This document shows positions 37,247 through 45,688 of a stretch of 57,669 nt of DNA, piece by piece (position 1 is the stretch's first letter; the number at the start of each line of letters is the position of its first letter). Below the pieces are notes generated by a model that worked only from the letters and a program-made list of their open reading frames with translations, had not been told where the DNA came from and made no database searches. The position numbers were made by a program, and so were the translations under genes. This DNA is from Cardiobacteriaceae bacterium (GTDB lineage Bacteria; Pseudomonadota; Gammaproteobacteria; Cardiobacteriales; Cardiobacteriaceae): the NCBI GenBank assembly GCA_030525785.1, contig JAUNEA010000010.1, positions 2,872 through 60,540 on the forward strand, given 5' to 3'.

Positions 37247-37679
37247 GATTCACCCTCTTAACCTGTAAACGCCCACCAACATCGCCAATGACCTCAATCA
37301 ACGTTCCTTCTGCTAAAGCGCTTTGTTCGCATTCTAGTTGCCACAAAGTATCCCCAATTTGCAAACGCCCTCGCCCATTTTCAATCGCACTTTGCAGCAC
37401 AAAGCGCTTTGAAACCAGCGCCAACCCACGATGATTCAATAAATCTGCCTCATCTATAGCTTGAGATTGAGATCTCCCAATTTTTCGCCACAACAACCCA
37501 TTGATGAGAGCCAAACACGCAAAGCTTAAAGCCTGACCCTGCCAATTCATCTCCCAAAACATAACCACCAACGCTAATTCCAACGCTGCCAGCGCCAAAA
37601 ACCAAAAGAAAAACATTGGTGTCAAAAGCTCTAAAGCGATAAATCCCCCAGCCATCATCAACCACTGCCACATACTCAT
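37239..37679 (-). CDS. NfeD-family membrane protein
   Basis: 146 residues from the ATG at 37679, chosen because GGAGG lies five bases upstream; a TTG reading from 37691 would place that site inside the gene. Two or three membrane helices in the first 80 residues precede a C-terminal OB fold (RGLALVS...GDTLWQLE...GTLIEVIGDVGGRLQVKRV). Short NfeD proteins pair with SPFH proteins in membrane microdomains; the SPFH gene is immediately upstream. Confidence 0.9.
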   Translation of the reverse strand: MSMWQWLMMAGGFIALELLTPMFFFWFLALAALELALVVMFWEMNWQGQALSFACLALINGLLWRKIGRSQSQAIDEADLLNHRGLALVSKRFVLQSAIENGRGRLQIGDTLWQLECEQSALAEGTLIEVIGDVGGRLQVKRVNHA

Positions 37680-37697
37680 CACCACCTCCAAAGCGCT

Positions 37698-38621
37698 TTA
37701 GGCATTATCGGATTTTTGGGCTTTTAACAATTCAGTTACACCTCCTAATGCTCCTAAAACACCTGTTGCATCAAGAGGTAAGAAAACTGTTTTCTGCTGT
37801 TTACTATCAGCAAATTTACCAAGCGCCTTAACGTATTCCTGTGCTACAAAGTATTGAATAGCTTGCTGATCTCCCAAACTGATAGCTTTCGAAACCAATT
37901 CTGTGGCGCGAGCTTCTGCCTCTGCTTGTCGCTCACGCGCTTCAGCTTCTAAAATTGCAGATTGTTTACGCCCTTCCGCTTCTAACACTTGCGCTGCTTT
38001 CAAGCCTTCAGCGCGTAAAATCTCAGCTTGTCGTTTACCTTCAGCTTCAAGGATTTGAGCGCGTTTGATTTGTTCAGCTTTTTTCTGTTGCGCCATCGCA
38101 TGAACCAAGTCAGCAGGTGGGGCAATATCTTTGATTTCAACGCGTGTCACTTTCACGCCCCAAGGATCTGTTGCCTCATCAACAATCGCCAGCAAACGAA
38201 CGTTAATCGCATCACGTTGCGATTGTAAATCATCAAGCGTCATCGAGCCTGCCACAGTACGCAAATTGGTGGTTGCCAGATTCATAATAGCTAATTCTAA
38301 ATTATCCACCGAATAGCAGGCTTTGGCAGCATGCGTGATTTGATAGAACACCACACCATCAACCGTAACTTGTGCATTATCTTTGGTAATGACTTCCTGA
38401 CGTGGCACATCAAGCACGGTCTCTTTCATGTTCACCACTCTATCGGCACGTTCCCATAATGGCACGATAATGTGAAAGCCAGGCTCAAGGGTTCGGCTGT
38501 AACGCCCTAAACGCAAAACCGTACGAACGGTTCCCTGCGAAACAATTTGAATGGCAGAACGCAATAAAAAAATCACCACCACCACAAATATCACACTAAA
38601 CGCCGAAAAATCCCAATCCAT
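37698..38621 (-). CDS. SPFH/stomatin-like membrane protein (QmcA type)
   Basis: 307 residues: an N-terminal membrane anchor (about 5-24), an SPFH/PHB domain (ISQGTVRTVLRLGRYSRTLEPGFH...VVNMKE...DVPRQEVITKDNAQVTVDGVV) and a long Ala/Glu/Lys-rich coiled coil (about 170-245). QmcA-like proteins form large ring assemblies in the inner membrane and influence FtsH-type proteolysis. Its TAA stop codon lies inside an AAGCGCTT palindrome whose other end merges into the ribosome-binding site of the NfeD gene. Confidence 0.93.
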   Translation of the reverse strand: MDWDFSAFSVIFVVVVIFLLRSAIQIVSQGTVRTVLRLGRYSRTLEPGFHIIVPLWERADRVVNMKETVLDVPRQEVITKDNAQVTVDGVVFYQITHAAKACYSVDNLELAIMNLATTNLRTVAGSMTLDDLQSQRDAINVRLLAIVDEATDPWGVKVTRVEIKDIAPPADLVHAMAQQKKAEQIKRAQILEAEGKRQAEILRAEGLKAAQVLEAEGRKQSAILEAEARERQAEAEARATELVSKAISLGDQQAIQYFVAQEYVKALGKFADSKQQKTVFLPLDATGVLGALGGVTELLKAQKSDNA

Positions 38622-38714
38622 TTTTATCCTCCAAAAATCAACGATGATGATAAGGATTTCAGTGTATCACAAAGCGCTTTGCCCCTGCTGATTTTGTTGC
38701 ATTTAAACAACAAA

Positions 38715-39350
38715 TCAAACCAACGCCAGTGCCATACTGGCAGCACTAACAAACAACCTCGCGCCCGCTGCCTCCATTTGCTCCAAAGCGCTTTGGCTAC
38801 TCTCTTCAGTTAAGCCTCGACAAGCCCCAACATTAACCCACACTTGCCAACCACCAATATTGTGCTTAAGCAACTGTAAAACTGTTCTTTTTACGCAAAA
38901 ATCCGTTGCTAAACCGCCCACCAAAATCACTTTTGCTCCGCGCATAAGCAACCATTCCAAAAGCCCTGTGCTGAGCTTTTCGGAAATATCGTGAAAGCAA
39001 GCTCCATAAGGATGTAATGAGGGTTCTATGCCCTTCCAAACGCAAAAATCATAGGCTGTTACATCAGGCAAACCATCAAGCAATTCAAACCCATAACTAC
39101 CGACTATGCCATGCGAAACCCATGTTTGGTCAGCTTCAGGCAAACCTGTAGGCTTACCCATATCTTTGGCGTGTTCGCAAATCCACAAAGCGCTTGGGCT
39201 ATGAGCCTCTTTGGACATCACTCGAAAATCAGCAAGTTTGGCTTGAGCATTCAGCTGCGCCACAATCAACTCTCCGCCTTCAATGGGTAATTCCAATGGA
39301 CACAGGGGGGTAAATGTTTTTTGGGCATCAATCTCTAAGCTAATAATCAT
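38715..39350 (-). CDS. pncA: Nicotinamidase
   Basis: 211 residues of the isochorismatase fold. The Asp-Lys-Cys catalytic triad is visible: Asp8 in EIDAQKTF, Lys in VWKGIEP (about 112) and Cys in GLATDFCVKRT (about 155). It converts nicotinamide to nicotinate for NAD salvage. An AAGCGCTT copy (about 38783) falls in a surface helix near the C terminus (SQSALEQ). Confidence 0.9.
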   Translation of the reverse strand: MIISLEIDAQKTFTPLCPLELPIEGGELIVAQLNAQAKLADFRVMSKEAHSPSALWICEHAKDMGKPTGLPEADQTWVSHGIVGSYGFELLDGLPDVTAYDFCVWKGIEPSLHPYGACFHDISEKLSTGLLEWLLMRGAKVILVGGLATDFCVKRTVLQLLKHNIGGWQVWVNVGACRGLTEESSQSALEQMEAAGARLFVSAASMALALV

Positions 39351-39460
39351 AATTGGTTACCTATTGAAAATTATCGCTTTTATCCAGCAATTCTATTATC
39401 ATCATCTTGCGCACGAAGCGCTTTGAGCCTTTATTTTAAGACCACCACAAGGAAATTATT

Positions 39461-40711
39461 ATGACCTATTCAATTGTTAGACGCTTATTCATCATAACAT
39501 CACTTATGGTTAGCTTAGCAGAAGCCAAAAAAGTTGTGTTGTATGTTGACCACGCTACCTCTCCGACCATGCAACAGCTGATGCATTTTGCAGAACATGC
39601 CCACGAAAAAGAGACAGCTTTTGCCTTCGCTTTTAATCGTATTCAGCTGGAACCAGAATTACTAAGCGCTTTGCCCGAAATATTTATTGCACCAGCCAAG
39701 CAAGAAATTCCTTTCAATGACTATTTATTATCCTTGCTCCCTAAATACCCTGAAGGTTTAGAATTAGAATTACATAGCAATCTTCATTTAAGCTATACCA
39801 ACATTAAACCTCTTATCCCTTTGATGCTGGAAAATAAAAACATCAAACTGAATCATCTTTATCTCTATGATGATGGAAGTATTGAATATGAGTCATTCGA
39901 AAAAATTCGTGATAAAGATATTGCCAATCATTTAGAAAAACAATACAAAATATTTAGTGATTTTGTTCACCAAAATATTGACCCACAAACCCAAACAACA
40001 GAATACGATTATCTCCTTCGCCATGTTTATCCAGCCTTCTTCCCTACAACTTATTATTATCTCCGACCTGATTATGTAGAAAAAGAAGCCTTCCTACAAC
40101 CATTACGTGATTTCTATAAAAAACATCAAGCTACTATTGCTACGCCAAATCCAAAGCGCTTTAGTGAAATGAGCCAAGAACAACAGAATTTTTATTTAAA
40201 ACTCATTAAAACAGAACGTTCTATATTGAACGATTTTACTGACCAACAACCTAATTATGTTTTTATTGGAACAAATGAAAATGCTTGGAATAACCCTAAT
40301 GTAGAAAAAGCTGCTCAATATCAAGCTAATTTATTGAAACATTATGTTGATCCTAAAGGTCAATTTTATGTAGGAGAAGGTGTAAAAGTTTTTTATAAAG
40401 GACACCCAGCTGCTAAAGAACTCAATAAAATGGTAATGGAAAAAGTTCCGAATGTCACCGAAATCCCAGCTCATATCTCTTTTGGCACGCTTTTAATGCT
40501 TAATGCTGATATTGACCGTGTGATGGGTATGCAAAGTACCATTTTCTTAGGACTTCCCCCAGAACAAATTGGCGAATTGTTTTTCACGGATAAGCAAGGA
40601 GAAAAGCGTGAGGATATATTTGAAGCACCACTGGTTAAAATATTCAAAAAACTCAATAATCTAAAAGATGAGCAAATCCAAAAAGTCGAGGATTTACCAC
40701 TGTTAGATTAA
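39461..40711 (+). CDS. GT80-family sialyltransferase, exported form
   Basis: 416 residues. A Sec-like signal peptide (about 1-22, ending AEA) precedes a GT-B sialyltransferase that follows Pasteurella multocida PmST1 along its length: LYVDHATSPTMQQLM at the N terminus, the catalytic-base motif LYDDGS (about residue 136), KGHPAAKE with the phosphate-binding His (about 314), and the Ser-Thr pair in QSTIFLGLP (about 358), aligned with PmST1 Ser355-Ser356. These enzymes move sialic acid from CMP-sialic acid to galactosides, typically capping lipooligosaccharide. The gene is AT-rich and has just two palindromes, which may indicate horizontal origin. No neuA or neuB is nearby. Confidence 0.85.
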   Translation: MTYSIVRRLFIITSLMVSLAEAKKVVLYVDHATSPTMQQLMHFAEHAHEKETAFAFAFNRIQLEPELLSALPEIFIAPAKQEIPFNDYLLSLLPKYPEGLELELHSNLHLSYTNIKPLIPLMLENKNIKLNHLYLYDDGSIEYESFEKIRDKDIANHLEKQYKIFSDFVHQNIDPQTQTTEYDYLLRHVYPAFFPTTYYYLRPDYVEKEAFLQPLRDFYKKHQATIATPNPKRFSEMSQEQQNFYLKLIKTERSILNDFTDQQPNYVFIGTNENAWNNPNVEKAAQYQANLLKHYVDPKGQFYVGEGVKVFYKGHPAAKELNKMVMEKVPNVTEIPAHISFGTLLMLNADIDRVMGMQSTIFLGLPPEQIGELFFTDKQGEKREDIFEAPLVKIFKKLNNLKDEQIQKVEDLPLLD

Positions 40712-40721
40712 ACCCTCTAAC

Positions 40722-40757
40722 GTTAAAAAACCCCCGAATATTCGGGGGTTTTTTAAC
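40722..40757. terminator. Bidirectional terminator between the sialyltransferase gene and pckA
   Basis: A perfect palindrome, GTTAAAAAACCCCCGAAT and its complement, with A and T runs built into the arms, between convergent genes. Confidence 0.95.
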
Positions 40758-40770
40758 AAAGCGCTTTGGT

Positions 40771-42318
40771 TTATTTAAAGCTGCTTTCCACTTCCTTAAA
40801 GCGCTTTGCCAATCCTTCTGCTGCATGCTCATAAGCAGCTTTATCTGCCCACGCATTTTGAGGTTGTAAAATATCATCAGGCACATTCGGGCAATGCGTG
40901 ACCACTTCAAAACCAAATCGGTTATCGGTAACAGTTGGCGCGTGATCCAAAGCGCTTTGGTTAATCGCATCAACAATAGCGCGTGAATATTTCAGCTTGA
41001 TTCTCTCACCCACGCCATAGCCACCACCAGCCCAACCAGTATTCACCAACCACACTTTCACATCATGCTTAGCAATTTTCTCCGCCAAAAGCTCCGCATA
41101 TTTTTCAGGCGACCACACCATAAACGGCGCACCAAAACAGGCTGAGAACGTGGCTTGTGGTTCATTGACTCCCTCTTCTGTGCCTGCAACTTTAGCCGTA
41201 TAGCCAAGAATAAAATATTTTTTCGCCTGTTCTGGGCTGAGCTTCGCGACAGGAGGCAGAACGCCGAAAGCATCGCAAGTCAAGAAAATAACATGCTTCG
41301 GCTGACCTGCTACGCAAGGAATTCTCGCGTTGGGAATATGTTCAATAGGGTAGCAAGCTCGGGTATTTTCTGTTAAAGAAATATCAGTAAAATCAACATC
41401 TTGATTCTCTTTTAAGCCCACATTTTCCAACACTGCACCAAAGCGAATAGCTCCAAAAATATCAGGCTCTTTTTCAGCTGATAAATCAATAGCTTTAGCG
41501 TAACAACCACCTTCTATGTTGAAAATGCCTCTCTCTGTCCAAACATGTTCATCATCACCAATTAAATCGCGATTGGGGTCAGCAGAGAGGGTAGTTTTAC
41601 CTGTGCCTGATAAGCCGAACAACAGGGTGGAGCTTTGTCCGTTCTTCTCGACCGTTGCCGAGCAATGCATGGGAAACTCGTTAGAGAGTGGCATCAGGTA
41701 ATTCATGATAGTGAAGACACCTTTTTTCATCTCGCCTGCGTATTCTGTTCCCAAAATGACAACTTCCCCACGCTCAAAAGAAATGGCGACACAAGTATCG
41801 CTGTCTACGCCTTCTGCCGTGTTATCGGCTTTTGTCGCTCCTGCGTTGAAAATCACAAAATCAGGCTCACCAAATTGTTCCAACTCCAAAGCGCTTGGAC
41901 GAATCAGCATGTTATGCATGAATAAGGCATGATAAGGGCGACTGGTAATGACACGAACTTTCTTACGGTAGCGTTCGTCCCAGCCAGCAAATCCATCAAA
42001 AACATAAACTCTTTCGCAAGCATTTAAAAACGAAAGTGCTCTGGCTCTTTGTTGGCTAAATGCCTCATCAGATAAGGGAATATTAACCTTACCCCAATCA
42101 ATATGAGCTTCAGATTTAGAGTGTTGCACAATGCGCTTATCTTTTGGCGAACGTCCTGTTTTTTTGCCTGAATACGCGACCAATGCTCCACTAGATGCTA
42201 TTTTTCCACCATCGTGCAAAATAGCTTGTTCGTATAAATAGGCTGGGGTTGCGTTGCGAACAGCATTTTGTGTGATACCGTATGAGCTAAGGCTGAAGGT
42301 TGGGACAGATTGCGTCAT
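40771..42318 (-). CDS. pckA: Phosphoenolpyruvate carboxykinase (ATP)
   Basis: 515 residues. P-loop GLSGTGKTTLSADP, metal-binding IGDDEHVW, and the substrate-binding YSGKKTGRSPKDKR near the N terminus identify the ATP-dependent enzyme, which makes PEP from oxaloacetate in gluconeogenesis (or the reverse in succinate-forming anaerobes). It is transcribed singly, with about 200 bases of upstream sequence before the tRNA operon terminator in which I can see no confident promoter. Confidence 0.97.
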   Translation of the reverse strand: MTQSVPTFSLSSYGITQNAVRNATPAYLYEQAILHDGGKIASSGALVAYSGKKTGRSPKDKRIVQHSKSEAHIDWGKVNIPLSDEAFSQQRARALSFLNACERVYVFDGFAGWDERYRKKVRVITSRPYHALFMHNMLIRPSALELEQFGEPDFVIFNAGATKADNTAEGVDSDTCVAISFERGEVVILGTEYAGEMKKGVFTIMNYLMPLSNEFPMHCSATVEKNGQSSTLLFGLSGTGKTTLSADPNRDLIGDDEHVWTERGIFNIEGGCYAKAIDLSAEKEPDIFGAIRFGAVLENVGLKENQDVDFTDISLTENTRACYPIEHIPNARIPCVAGQPKHVIFLTCDAFGVLPPVAKLSPEQAKKYFILGYTAKVAGTEEGVNEPQATFSACFGAPFMVWSPEKYAELLAEKIAKHDVKVWLVNTGWAGGGYGVGERIKLKYSRAIVDAINQSALDHAPTVTDNRFGFEVVTHCPNVPDDILQPQNAWADKAAYEHAAEGLAKRFKEVESSFK

Positions 42319-42476
42319 GATTGTTCCTCTCTGGTGATTGAACGTGATAAAGAAACTTTAATCATGACGATAGTGTAACATAATAACCATCAAATCCCCA
42401 GTAACAAATCTATTTTCTCGCACGCTAAGCCACAAGGATTTTGAGTTCGCTGAATATTCTAAGATTTAAAACATAA

Positions 42477-42512
42477 AAAAAGCGCTTTGTTTGCTGTATC
42501 AAACAAAGCGCT
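42477..42512 (-). terminator. Terminator of the tRNA operon built from the palindrome
   Basis: On the minus strand, AGCGCTTTGTTTG-ATACAG-CAAACAAAGCGCT is a perfect 13-bp stem followed by TTTTTT, nine bases after the CCA of the last tRNA-Gly. One arm is a full palindrome copy and the other a truncated one extended in complementary fashion. Confidence 0.92.
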
Positions 42513-42521
42513 GTAAAAATT

Positions 42522-42596
42522 TGGAGCGGGAAACGAGGCTCGAACTCGCGACCCCAACCTTGGCAAGGTTGTGCTCTACCACTGAGCTATTCCCGC
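42522..42596 (-). tRNA. tRNA-Gly (anticodon GCC), copy 2 of the operon
   Basis: 75 nucleotides including encoded CCA; GCGGGAATAGCTCAGTGGTA start, anticodon GCC in ACCTTGCCAAGGT, T-loop GAGTTCGAGCC. The mature sequence is identical to the copy at 42748-42822. Confidence 0.98.
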
Positions 42597-42601
42597 ATTG
42601 T

Positions 42602-42675
42602 TGGAGGCTGGGGTCGGGATCGAACCGGCGTCCACGGATTTGCAATCCGCTGCATAACCACTTTGCTACCCAGCC
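42602..42675 (-). tRNA. tRNA-Cys (anticodon GCA)
   Basis: 74 nucleotides including encoded CCA; GGCTGGGTAGCAAAGTGGTT start, anticodon GCA in GGATTGCAAATCC, T-loop GGTTCGATCCC. Between two tRNA-Gly genes, five bases from the downstream one. Confidence 0.98.
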
Positions 42676-42715
42676 AAAACCTTTTGAGGCAAACCTTTTC
42701 TCATGCCATCAAAAT

Positions 42716-42740
42716 GAAAAGCGCCTTAAAAGCGCTTTTC
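42716..42740 (-). other. Palindrome-derived hairpin between tRNA-Gly copy 1 and tRNA-Cys
   Basis: GAAAAGCGC-loop-GCGCTTTTC, seven bases after the first tRNA-Gly. It may be a processing or partial-termination signal that lowers expression of the downstream tRNAs. Confidence 0.55.
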
Positions 42741-42747
42741 TAAAATT

Positions 42748-42822
42748 TGGAGCGGGAAACGAGGCTCGAACTCGCGACCCCAACCTTGGCAAGGTTGTGC
42801 TCTACCACTGAGCTATTCCCGC
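42748..42822 (-). tRNA. tRNA-Gly (anticodon GCC), copy 1 of the operon
   Basis: 75 nucleotides including encoded CCA; identical to the copy at 42522-42596. First gene of the Gly-Cys-Gly operon. Confidence 0.98.
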
Positions 42823-42835
42823 ATTTGAGAACGTA

Positions 42836-42865
42836 ATTATAAAAGCGCTCTGGATATTCCGTCAA
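42836..42865 (-). promoter_or_regulatory. Promoter of the tRNA-Gly-Cys-Gly operon
   Basis: On the minus strand, TTGACG (42860-42865) and a perfect TATAAT (42836-42841) with an 18-base spacer that contains a degenerate palindrome (GAGCGCTTTT). The -10 is 13 bases from the first tRNA base. Confidence 0.8.
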
Positions 42866-42930
42866 GTCTTATCAAGCTGTTTGGTAAATTTTTTACAAAA
42901 TCCATTGTTTTAAAAATTGTTTTAAAAAAT

Positions 42931-44157
42931 TCAGGCTTGCTGTTTATCCTTAATCTCACCTTCATATCTTCCCACCACTGCAGCCACCATGCAATCACCC
43001 AACACATTCACACTGGTTCGCGCCATATCCAAAATACGGTCAATACCGCCCACCAACATCAAGCCCTCTAAAGGCAATCCAGCGCCAGCCAAGACCATCG
43101 ACAACATAATCAGCCCTGCGCCAGGTACGCCAGCTGTACCGATGGAAGCTAGAGTGGCAGTAAAGATAATGGTCACATAATGCGAAGTATTTAAATCAAT
43201 ACCATAAATCTGCGCTACAAAAATAGCGCACACACCTTGATAAATGGCGGTGCCGTCCATATTGATGGTCGCTCCCAATGGCAACACAAAATGGCTAATG
43301 CGCTCTGAAACGCCCAGTTTTTGTGTCACCGCTGAAATCGTTAACGGCAAAGTTCCTGCACTGCTGGTTGAAACAAAAGCAAATGAAAAAGGCTCCATTG
43401 TGGCTTTGAAAAAGCGCTTTGGAGGAATGTTGGCAAACAATACAGCACCTCCCCCAAGAATAAAAACCGAATGAATCGCACATGCCACATAAACTGCCAC
43501 AATCAATTTCAGCAATGGCATCAATACCTGTACCCCAAATTTTGCCGAAACCCAGCTCATCAAAGCAAACACGCCAAGCGGAGCAACTTTCATCACCATC
43601 TCCGTCAAAGCATAGACAATCTCTGTAGCAGACTCAAAAAACGCTCGCACAGGAAGCGCTTTACTACCCACCTTATTCATCGCCAAACCAAACAACAACG
43701 CAAACACAATAATCTGCAAAATACTGCCTTTGGATAAAGATTCCATAGGATTGGCTGGCACAACGCTCTTTAAAGTCGCCATAAAATTCGACAACAACGT
43801 CCCTGTTTCTCTAACCTCCGCACTACCGATGGCTGGAATTTCCAAGTTCAACCCCAAACCAGGCGAAACCACATTCGCTACCACCAAACCAATGCTTACC
43901 GCCATCGCAGTCGTAACTAAATAAAGGAAAAAGGTCATGCCGCCAATACGCCCCATGCGTTTCAAATCGCCGTCCATGCTGACGATACCTGTAATCAGTG
44001 AACAAAAAATCAATGGCACAACCAGCATACGAATTAAAGCAATAAAAATATCACCTAAGGGCTTTAGAATCTCATTGGTGAGTATGCTATCGCCTACTAT
44101 CAAGCCAACGACCAAACCCGCCACCATGCCGATTAAAATTTGCATCCATCGTTTCAC
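42931..44157 (-). CDS. Dicarboxylate/amino acid:cation symporter (DAACS family)
   Basis: 408 residues of the GltP/DctA/SLC1-like fold with eight helices and two re-entrant loops. The Ser-rich tip SFAFVSTSSAGTLPLT and the later LPLGATINMDGTAIYQG and IGTAGVPGAGLIML motifs line the binding site. It imports glutamate, aspartate or C4-dicarboxylates using Na+ or H+. The precise substrate cannot be assigned. Read divergently from argA across a 153-base gap containing one perfect palindrome near argA and one degenerate copy. Confidence 0.9.
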   Translation of the reverse strand: MKRWMQILIGMVAGLVVGLIVGDSILTNEILKPLGDIFIALIRMLVVPLIFCSLITGIVSMDGDLKRMGRIGGMTFFLYLVTTAMAVSIGLVVANVVSPGLGLNLEIPAIGSAEVRETGTLLSNFMATLKSVVPANPMESLSKGSILQIIVFALLFGLAMNKVGSKALPVRAFFESATEIVYALTEMVMKVAPLGVFALMSWVSAKFGVQVLMPLLKLIVAVYVACAIHSVFILGGGAVLFANIPPKRFFKATMEPFSFAFVSTSSAGTLPLTISAVTQKLGVSERISHFVLPLGATINMDGTAIYQGVCAIFVAQIYGIDLNTSHYVTIIFTATLASIGTAGVPGAGLIMLSMVLAGAGLPLEGLMLVGGIDRILDMARTSVNVLGDCMVAAVVGRYEGEIKDKQQA

Positions 44158-44310
44158 TTAAGCCTCCTTAACCAAAGTGCTTTGTGCAAAATCAGCACAC
44201 TATCCCCAGCCTATGTGTCCCTTCAAGCTCCTGCTAATCGTCATCGTTTATGCTAGGCTAATCCATCTTCCCTTCTACTCTACAAAGCGCTTTGCCCTAC
44301 AAGGAACCTC

Positions 44311-45600
44311 ATGAATCATCAAGAATTTCTCCATTTCTTCCGCCAAGCAGCCCCCTACATTCACACCCACCGCCACAAAACCTTCCTTATCGCCTTTGAA
44401 GGCTTGATTGACCACGCTCCTCTAAAGCGCTTGTTACACGATTGCGCCCTGCTCCACAGCTTTGGTGTGCGCCTAATTTTGGTACACGGAGCAAGAACAG
44501 CTATCAACCAACGCCTGCAATCCTTAGGCTTGGAAAGCCAAGTGGTTGAAGGCAAACGCATCACCAACAACGAAATCTTGCCCCCTATTTTGGAAACGGT
44601 TGGTCAGCTGCGTTTGAAAATCGAAGCGCTTTTATCAATGAGTATGGCTGGTGCGTTGGGGCAAGAAACGGGGATTCATGTCGCCACAGGCAACTTTCTA
44701 ACCGCCAAGCCCATTGGCGTTAGGGAAGGAAAAGATTTTGGCTTTGCTGGGGAGATTCGCAAAATTGATGTTGATGGTATTCGTAAGCGATTGTCAGATA
44801 ATGAAATTGTTCTACTGTCTCCCTTAGGATTTTCTCCCACAGGGCAAATTTACAATCTCAACAGTGAAGAAGTGGCAGCGCAAGTGGCAAGCGCTTTGAA
44901 AGTGGATAAGCTGATTTATATTGTTGATGGGGTTGATAACCATCAATCTCCACGCCAACTCACGCCCCGAGAAGCGCTTTCTTATGCCTCTGATGATGAA
45001 TGGCTGAAGAAGAGTTTGCGAGCAGCGGCTGAAGCTTGCGAGCAAGGCATACGGCGCGTGCATCTGTTAGAGCGCGATGAAGAAGGTGGTTTGTTGATTG
45101 AATTGTTCACGCGTGATGGCATTGGGATTATGGTCACGGAAGACCGCTACGACCACCTACGCCGTGCACACATCAATGATATCAATGGTTTACTAGAACT
45201 CATTCGCCCCTTTGAAGAGCAAGGCATTTTGGTAAAACGCTCACGCGAGAAGCTGGAGCAAGAAATCGAGCGATTCTATATTTTAGAGCGCGATGGAACC
45301 ATTATCGGCTGTGCAGCTTTGTACCCTTACATGGCGGAAAAAACAGCAGAACTTGCCTGCATGGTGGTTCACCCTGATTACCGCAAAAACCAACGCGCCG
45401 ACCATCTCCTTGCCACCCTCGAAAACGAAGCCAAAGCGCTTGGCATTGAGCAACTATTCATTTTGACCACTCACACGGCACAATGGTTTGAAGAACGAGG
45501 CTTTGAGCCAATGACCTTAGAACAACTGCCTGAGGCGAAAAAAGCCGCCTATAACTACCAACGCAATTCTCGATTGTATTTGAAGGTATTACAAAGCTAA
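44311..45600 (+). CDS. argA: N-acetylglutamate synthase
   Basis: 429 residues. The amino-acid-kinase-like domain (about 1-285, with VHGARTAINQRL and the LLSPLGFSPTGQIYNLNSEEVA segment) is the arginine-binding regulatory part; the C-terminal GNAT domain (about 290-429, CMVVHPDYRKNQRADHLLATLE) transfers acetyl from acetyl-CoA to glutamate, the first step of arginine synthesis. This is the classic gammaproteobacterial ArgA layout. AAGGAA precedes the ATG. Confidence 0.96.
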   Translation: MNHQEFLHFFRQAAPYIHTHRHKTFLIAFEGLIDHAPLKRLLHDCALLHSFGVRLILVHGARTAINQRLQSLGLESQVVEGKRITNNEILPPILETVGQLRLKIEALLSMSMAGALGQETGIHVATGNFLTAKPIGVREGKDFGFAGEIRKIDVDGIRKRLSDNEIVLLSPLGFSPTGQIYNLNSEEVAAQVASALKVDKLIYIVDGVDNHQSPRQLTPREALSYASDDEWLKKSLRAAAEACEQGIRRVHLLERDEEGGLLIELFTRDGIGIMVTEDRYDHLRRAHINDINGLLELIRPFEEQGILVKRSREKLEQEIERFYILERDGTIIGCAALYPYMAEKTAELACMVVHPDYRKNQRADHLLATLENEAKALGIEQLFILTTHTAQWFEERGFEPMTLEQLPEAKKAAYNYQRNSRLYLKVLQS

Positions 45601-45688
45601 GTCACACCAAAGCGCTTTGGGGGGCGTGCTGGTCAGGGTTTTTATGTTACCCTGTAACCCTTATTTTGTTCAGCAAGGAATCCTTATC

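Noticed and set aside
40653-40976. Open frame antisense to the end of the sialyltransferase gene and within pckA
   Set aside because: It crosses a strong bidirectional terminator and is a shadow of pckA.
42491-42811. Open frame covering the tRNA-Gly and tRNA-Cys genes
   Set aside because: It reads through tRNA genes on the opposite strand; the repeated peptide in it comes from the two identical tRNA-Gly copies.
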